A stretch of DNA of 15,520 bases from an uncultured Lachnospiraceae bacterium (GTDB taxonomy: Bacteria; Bacillota; Clostridia; Lachnospirales; Lachnospiraceae): contig CAJUQB010000111.1 of NCBI GenBank assembly GCA_910588285.1, positions 1-15,520 on the forward strand, given 5' to 3'. This document shows, one piece after another, positions 12,464 to 15,520 of the stretch. The position numbers and the translations under genes are program-made. How positions within the stretch are numbered: position 1 is the stretch's first letter; every line of letters begins with the position of its first letter. The notes under the pieces are model-generated. The model worked only from the letters and a program-made list of their open reading frames with translations. It was not told where the DNA came from and did no database searches.

Positions 12464-15046
12464 ATGAACATTCAAAAATTTACGCAAAAATCAGTGGAAG
12501 CGATCAATGACTGTGAAAAGCTTGCCTATGAATACGGCAATCAGGAGCTGGAGCAGGAACATTTGATGGTAGCGCTTTTGAACCAGCCGGAGGGCCTGAT
12601 TCCCAAGCTCATTGAGAAGATGGAGATCGACCTGGCACATTTTTCACAGAATGCGGAGAGCAAGCTGGCCAAGCGGGTGAAGGTGTCCGGGGGGCAGATA
12701 TATATGGGCCAGAACCTGAACAAGGTATTGATCAGCGCAGAGGATGAGGCCAGGCAGATGGGGGACGACTATGTGTCTGTGGAGCATTTGTTCCTGACTC
12801 TGCTGAAATATCCCAATGCTGCCATGAAGGAGCTGTTTAAGGAGTACGGCATCACCAGGGACCGGTTCCTGACAGCCCTGTCCACGGTCCGGGGGAACCA
12901 GCGGGTGGTGTCCGACAACCCGGAGGCCACCTATGACACCTTGGAAAAATACGGCTACGATATGGTGGAGCGGGCCAGGGACCAGAAGCTGGACCCGGTG
13001 ATTGGCCGCGACAGCGAGATCCGCAATGTGATCCGCATCCTGTCCCGGAAAACAAAAAACAATCCGGTGCTGATTGGAGAGCCCGGGGTTGGGAAGACCG
13101 CCGTGGTGGAGGGCCTGGCCCAGCGGATCGTTCGGGGGGACGTGCCGGAGGGCTTAAAGGATAAGCGGCTCTTTGCCCTGGATATGGGTGCGCTGGTGGC
13201 CGGCGCCAAGTACCGGGGAGAGTTTGAGGAGCGCTTAAAGGCAGTGCTGGATGAGATCAAAAAGAGCAACGGCGAGATCATTTTATTTATTGACGAGCTC
13301 CACACCATTGTGGGGGCCGGAAAAAGCGAGGGGGCCATGGATGCCGGCAATATGTTAAAGCCCATGCTGGCCAGAGGGGAGCTGCACTGTATCGGGGCGA
13401 CAACCCTGGATGAATACCGGGAATATATTGAAAAGGATGCGGCCCTGGAGCGGCGGTTCCAGCCGGTCCATGTAAATGAGCCCACCGTGGAGGATACGGT
13501 ATCCATCCTTCGGGGCTTAAAGGAGCGGTACGAGGTGTTCCATGGGGTGAAGATTACGGATGCGGCCCTGGTATCTGCAGCCGTGCTTTCCAACCGTTAT
13601 ATTTCCGACCGTTTCCTGCCGGATAAGGCCATTGACCTGGTGGACGAGGCCTGCGCTCTGATCAAAACAGAGCTGGATTCCATGCCCACGGAGCTGGATG
13701 AGCTTAAGCGGCGGGTGATGCAGATGGAGATTGAGGAGGCAGCCCTGAAAAAGGAGGAGGACCGCTTGAGCCAGGACCGTCTGGCCAGCCTCCAGAGGGA
13801 GCTGGCGGAGCTGAAGGATGAGTTCCAGACGAAAAAGGCCCAGTGGGACAACGAGAAGACCTCCATTGAGCGTGTCCATAAGCTCCGGGAGGAGCTTGAG
13901 GCCTTAAATGGCCAGATTGCCAAGGCACAGCAGGACTATGATTTGGAGAAGGCGGCGGAGCTGCAGTACGGCAAAAAGCCTCAGCTGGAGCAGCAGCTTC
14001 TTCAGGAGGAGGAGCGGGTGAAGGGCGAATCCATGCAGCTGGTGCATGAGAATGTCAGCGATGAGGAGATCGCCCGGATTATTTCCCGCTGGACCGGGAT
14101 TCCGGTGGCCAAGCTTACAGAGAGTGAGCGGAACAAGACATTGCACCTGGATGAGGAGCTCCACAAGCGTGTCATCGGCCAGGACGAGGGGGTCAGCCTT
14201 GTAACAGAGGCCATCATCCGCTCCAAGGCAGGCATCAAGGATCCCACCAAGCCCATTGGCTCCTTCCTGTTCTTAGGCCCTACCGGCGTGGGCAAGACAG
14301 AGCTTGCCAAGGCTCTGGCCGCCAGCCTTTTTGACGATGAGAACAATATGGTGCGGATTGATATGAGCGAGTACATGGAGAAATATTCCGTGTCCCGCCT
14401 CATCGGAGCGCCTCCCGGATATGTGGGCTATGAGGAGGGCGGGCAGCTGACCGAGGCGGTCCGCAGGAAGCCCTATTCCGTGGTGCTGTTCGACGAGGTG
14501 GAGAAGGCCCATCCCGATGTCTTCAACGTGCTGCTCCAGGTGCTGGACGACGGCCGGATCACCGATTCCCAGGGCCGTACCGTGGACTTCAAGAACACCA
14601 TTCTGATTATGACCTCCAATCTGGGCTCCTCCTATCTCTTAGAGAGCCTGGAGCATGGCGGGCAGATCAGCCCGGAGTGTGAAGCGGCCGTGATGAATGA
14701 GCTGCGGGGAAGCTTCCGGCCGGAATTTTTGAACCGGCTGGATGAGATCATTCTGTTCAAGCCCTTGACCAGGGATAATATCGGCAATATCATCCATCTG
14801 CTGATGGCGGACCTGAACCGCCGGCTGGTGGACCGGGAGGTGGCCGTGGAGCTGACGCCGGAGGCAGAGGGCTTCGTGGTGGAGCATGGATACGATCCGA
14901 TCTACGGGGCAAGGCCCTTAAAGCGGTATCTGCAGAAGTCGGTGGAGACGCTGGCCGCCCGGCTGATGCTGGCAGACGAAGTGGGGGCCGGGGACCGGAT
15001 TTTGATTGATGTGGAGGGCGGGAGGCTGACCGCCAGGAGGAAGTAA
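12464..15046 (+). CDS. clpB: ATP-dependent chaperone ClpB (disaggregase)
   Basis: An 860-residue Hsp100 protein, typical ClpB length, working with DnaK to pull apart aggregated proteins in the cytoplasm. The ATG follows AAGGAGGGCG at about 12450-12459. The N domain (1-145) has two Clp repeats with E-H-L-M-V-A-L-L and E-H-L-F-L-T-L-L. NBD1 has Walker A G-E-P-G-V-G-K-T (205-212) and Walker B I-D-E (276-278). A long charged coiled-coil middle domain (about 410-530) separates ClpB from ClpA/ClpX and the shorter-M-domain ClpC. NBD2 has Walker A G-P-T-G-V-G-K-T (605-612) and Walker B D677-E678. The C-terminal D2 motif Y-D-P-x-Y-G-A-R-P-L-K-R is present. No ClpP-binding loop is expected in this family. 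It is monocistronic, controlled by CIRCE/HrcA, and ends at its own terminator. Confidence 0.97.
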   Translation: MNIQKFTQKSVEAINDCEKLAYEYGNQELEQEHLMVALLNQPEGLIPKLIEKMEIDLAHFSQNAESKLAKRVKVSGGQIYMGQNLNKVLISAEDEARQMGDDYVSVEHLFLTLLKYPNAAMKELFKEYGITRDRFLTALSTVRGNQRVVSDNPEATYDTLEKYGYDMVERARDQKLDPVIGRDSEIRNVIRILSRKTKNNPVLIGEPGVGKTAVVEGLAQRIVRGDVPEGLKDKRLFALDMGALVAGAKYRGEFEERLKAVLDEIKKSNGEIILFIDELHTIVGAGKSEGAMDAGNMLKPMLARGELHCIGATTLDEYREYIEKDAALERRFQPVHVNEPTVEDTVSILRGLKERYEVFHGVKITDAALVSAAVLSNRYISDRFLPDKAIDLVDEACALIKTELDSMPTELDELKRRVMQMEIEEAALKKEEDRLSQDRLASLQRELAELKDEFQTKKAQWDNEKTSIERVHKLREELEALNGQIAKAQQDYDLEKAAELQYGKKPQLEQQLLQEEERVKGESMQLVHENVSDEEIARIISRWTGIPVAKLTESERNKTLHLDEELHKRVIGQDEGVSLVTEAIIRSKAGIKDPTKPIGSFLFLGPTGVGKTELAKALAASLFDDENNMVRIDMSEYMEKYSVSRLIGAPPGYVGYEEGGQLTEAVRRKPYSVVLFDEVEKAHPDVFNVLLQVLDDGRITDSQGRTVDFKNTILIMTSNLGSSYLLESLEHGGQISPECEAAVMNELRGSFRPEFLNRLDEIILFKPLTRDNIGNIIHLLMADLNRRLVDREVAVELTPEAEGFVVEHGYDPIYGARPLKRYLQKSVETLAARLMLADEVGAGDRILIDVEGGRLTARRK

Positions 15047-15087
15047 GGATTGAAATATTCTGTCTGTGGAATATGGATTACAGGAGG

Positions 15088-15128
15088 CCGTGAGGCAGCG
15101 ATAGGGCTGCTTTGCGGTTCTCTTTTTT
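15088..15128 (+). terminator. Intrinsic terminator of clpB
   Basis: A 12-bp stem with three G-U pairs, 15088-15099 with 15106-15117 (core GCAGC/GCTGC), and a 6-base loop, followed by a T-rich tract to 15128. Confidence 0.75.
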
Positions 15129-15130
15129 GT

Positions 15131-15263
15131 AATATCGGAAATTCCTCCAGATGTCCGATATCACAAAAAGCCCTCCGGGCGGGATCGCACTGCGGCGGAG
15201 AGGAAATATATCGCGAAAGCGATCCGCCGCAGGCGGGGAATCCTGCAAAGCAGGATTCTTTTT
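15131..15263 (+). repeat. Composite structured repeat, copy 2 (variant)
   Basis: It has the same order of parts as copy 1: hairpin AATATCGGAAAT (15131-15142) with ATGTCCGATATC (15151-15162), ACAAAAA, then GCCC-TCC-GGGC (15170-15180). The GC module differs in sequence but keeps the shape: CTGCGGCGGA (15190-15199) pairs with TCCGCCGCAG (15223-15232). It encloses GAGGAAAT and a TCGC-GAAA-GCGA hairpin. A terminator hairpin closes it at 15238-15263. Confidence 0.85.
15238..15263 (+). terminator. Terminator hairpin ending repeat copy 2
   Basis: GAATCCTGC (15238-15246), loop AAA, GCAGGATTC (15250-15258), then five T. It has the same role and position as the hairpin of copy 1, but different stem bases that still pair. 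Confidence 0.85.
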
Positions 15264-15264
15264 C

Positions 15265-15352
15265 AATATCGGAAATTCTTCCGGATGTCCGATATCACAA
15301 AAAGCCCTCCGGGCGGGATGCGCACCTCGCGGAGGTGAAATTAGCCGTGAAC
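15265..15352 (+). repeat. Composite structured repeat, copy 3 (truncated)
   Basis: It begins one base after copy 2 ends. Hairpin AATATCGGAAAT (15265-15276) with ATGTCCGATATC (15285-15296) is followed by sequence nearly identical to copy 1 through GCCGTGAAC at about 15344-15352. There it stops in the middle of the GCCG-TGAA-CGGC hairpin; the terminator part is absent and unrelated sequence follows. Confidence 0.85.
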
Positions 15353-15520
15353 CAATGTCATTAACTTAAGCAGATGGAAAAAATCTTATCTATAGGTCTA
15401 ACTCAAATTTATTTAAAAATTTCAGAAAAGGGCTTGACACAGAACCCAAAATGTGTGGCCGCTCCAATAAGCCGCGTTCAGCATTTTCATTGTTCCCAAT
15501 CGGTGCAGTCATAGGCGTGT
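15353..15520. other. Unassigned window end, possible insertion-sequence edge
   Basis: AT-rich sequence without a clear gene. GGGCTTGACACAGAACCC (15430-15447) could be a terminal inverted repeat of an insertion sequence read inward on the minus strand. A minus-strand frame entering from the right edge stops at 15489-15487 after ten visible residues (H-A-Y-D-C-T-D-W-E-Q), about 40 bases from that motif. I cannot assign a family. Confidence 0.25.

Noticed and set aside
12955..13593. Minus-strand open frame of 212 codons inside clpB
   Set aside because: It is antisense to the conserved NBD1 domain, Ser/Arg/Pro-rich in the manner of shadow frames, with no ribosome site.
10198..15352. CRISPR array
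   Set aside because: The three repeat copies are long, structured, far apart or directly abutting, and have no regular spacers.

Overview
The window looks like a chromosomal segment from a gut-type clostridium of the Lachnospiraceae (Clostridium cluster XIVa). This is inferred from strong AGGAGG ribosome sites, A/T-ended promoter boxes around GC-moderate genes, a pyrBI pair with a zinc-binding regulatory subunit, CIRCE control of clpB, a VanRS-like two-component pair and a PadR/DUF2812 operon. The species cannot be named from the sequence alone.

Left part (1-4760). The 3' end of a small coiled-coil protein gene, built on a 21-nt tandem repeat, ends at an intrinsic terminator. Four enzyme genes follow on the plus strand: an alpha/beta-hydrolase esterase, a metallo-beta-lactamase-fold hydrolase, a macrolide-type (MGT/UGT) glycosyltransferase and a second metallo-beta-lactamase-fold hydrolase. 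They form two closely spaced pairs and end at a terminator at 4730-4760. The set reads like a small-molecule hydrolysis and glycosylation (detoxification) cassette, but no substrate can be read from the sequence.

Middle part (4838-7020). This stretch is visibly more AT-rich than both sides. It holds a 162-bp near-palindromic MITE-like element, a PadR regulator with a DUF2812 membrane protein behind a consensus promoter full of ATCGAGG repeats, a truncated flavodoxin remnant on the minus strand, and a divergent Rrf2-type regulator. The last two share a clean 27-bp inverted-repeat operator. It looks like laterally acquired or decaying material.

Right part (7094-15520). An OmpR-type response regulator overlaps a six-membrane-segment sensor kinase that starts at TTG. 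A minus-strand block follows: a zinc-ribbon membrane protein, pyrI and pyrB. The divergent clpB has a perfect CIRCE operator on its promoter and a strong hairpin in its leader.

The most interesting non-coding signal is a composite structured repeat present three times in the same orientation (10198-10329, 15131-15263, 15265-15352), always downstream of a plus-strand gene. Two copies end in terminator hairpins whose sequences differ while the pairing is kept, and an internal hairpin also changes on both arms. This points to an RNA-level or REP-like element rather than a protein. The third copy is cut off at 15352, and the window edge may be the end of an insertion sequence.
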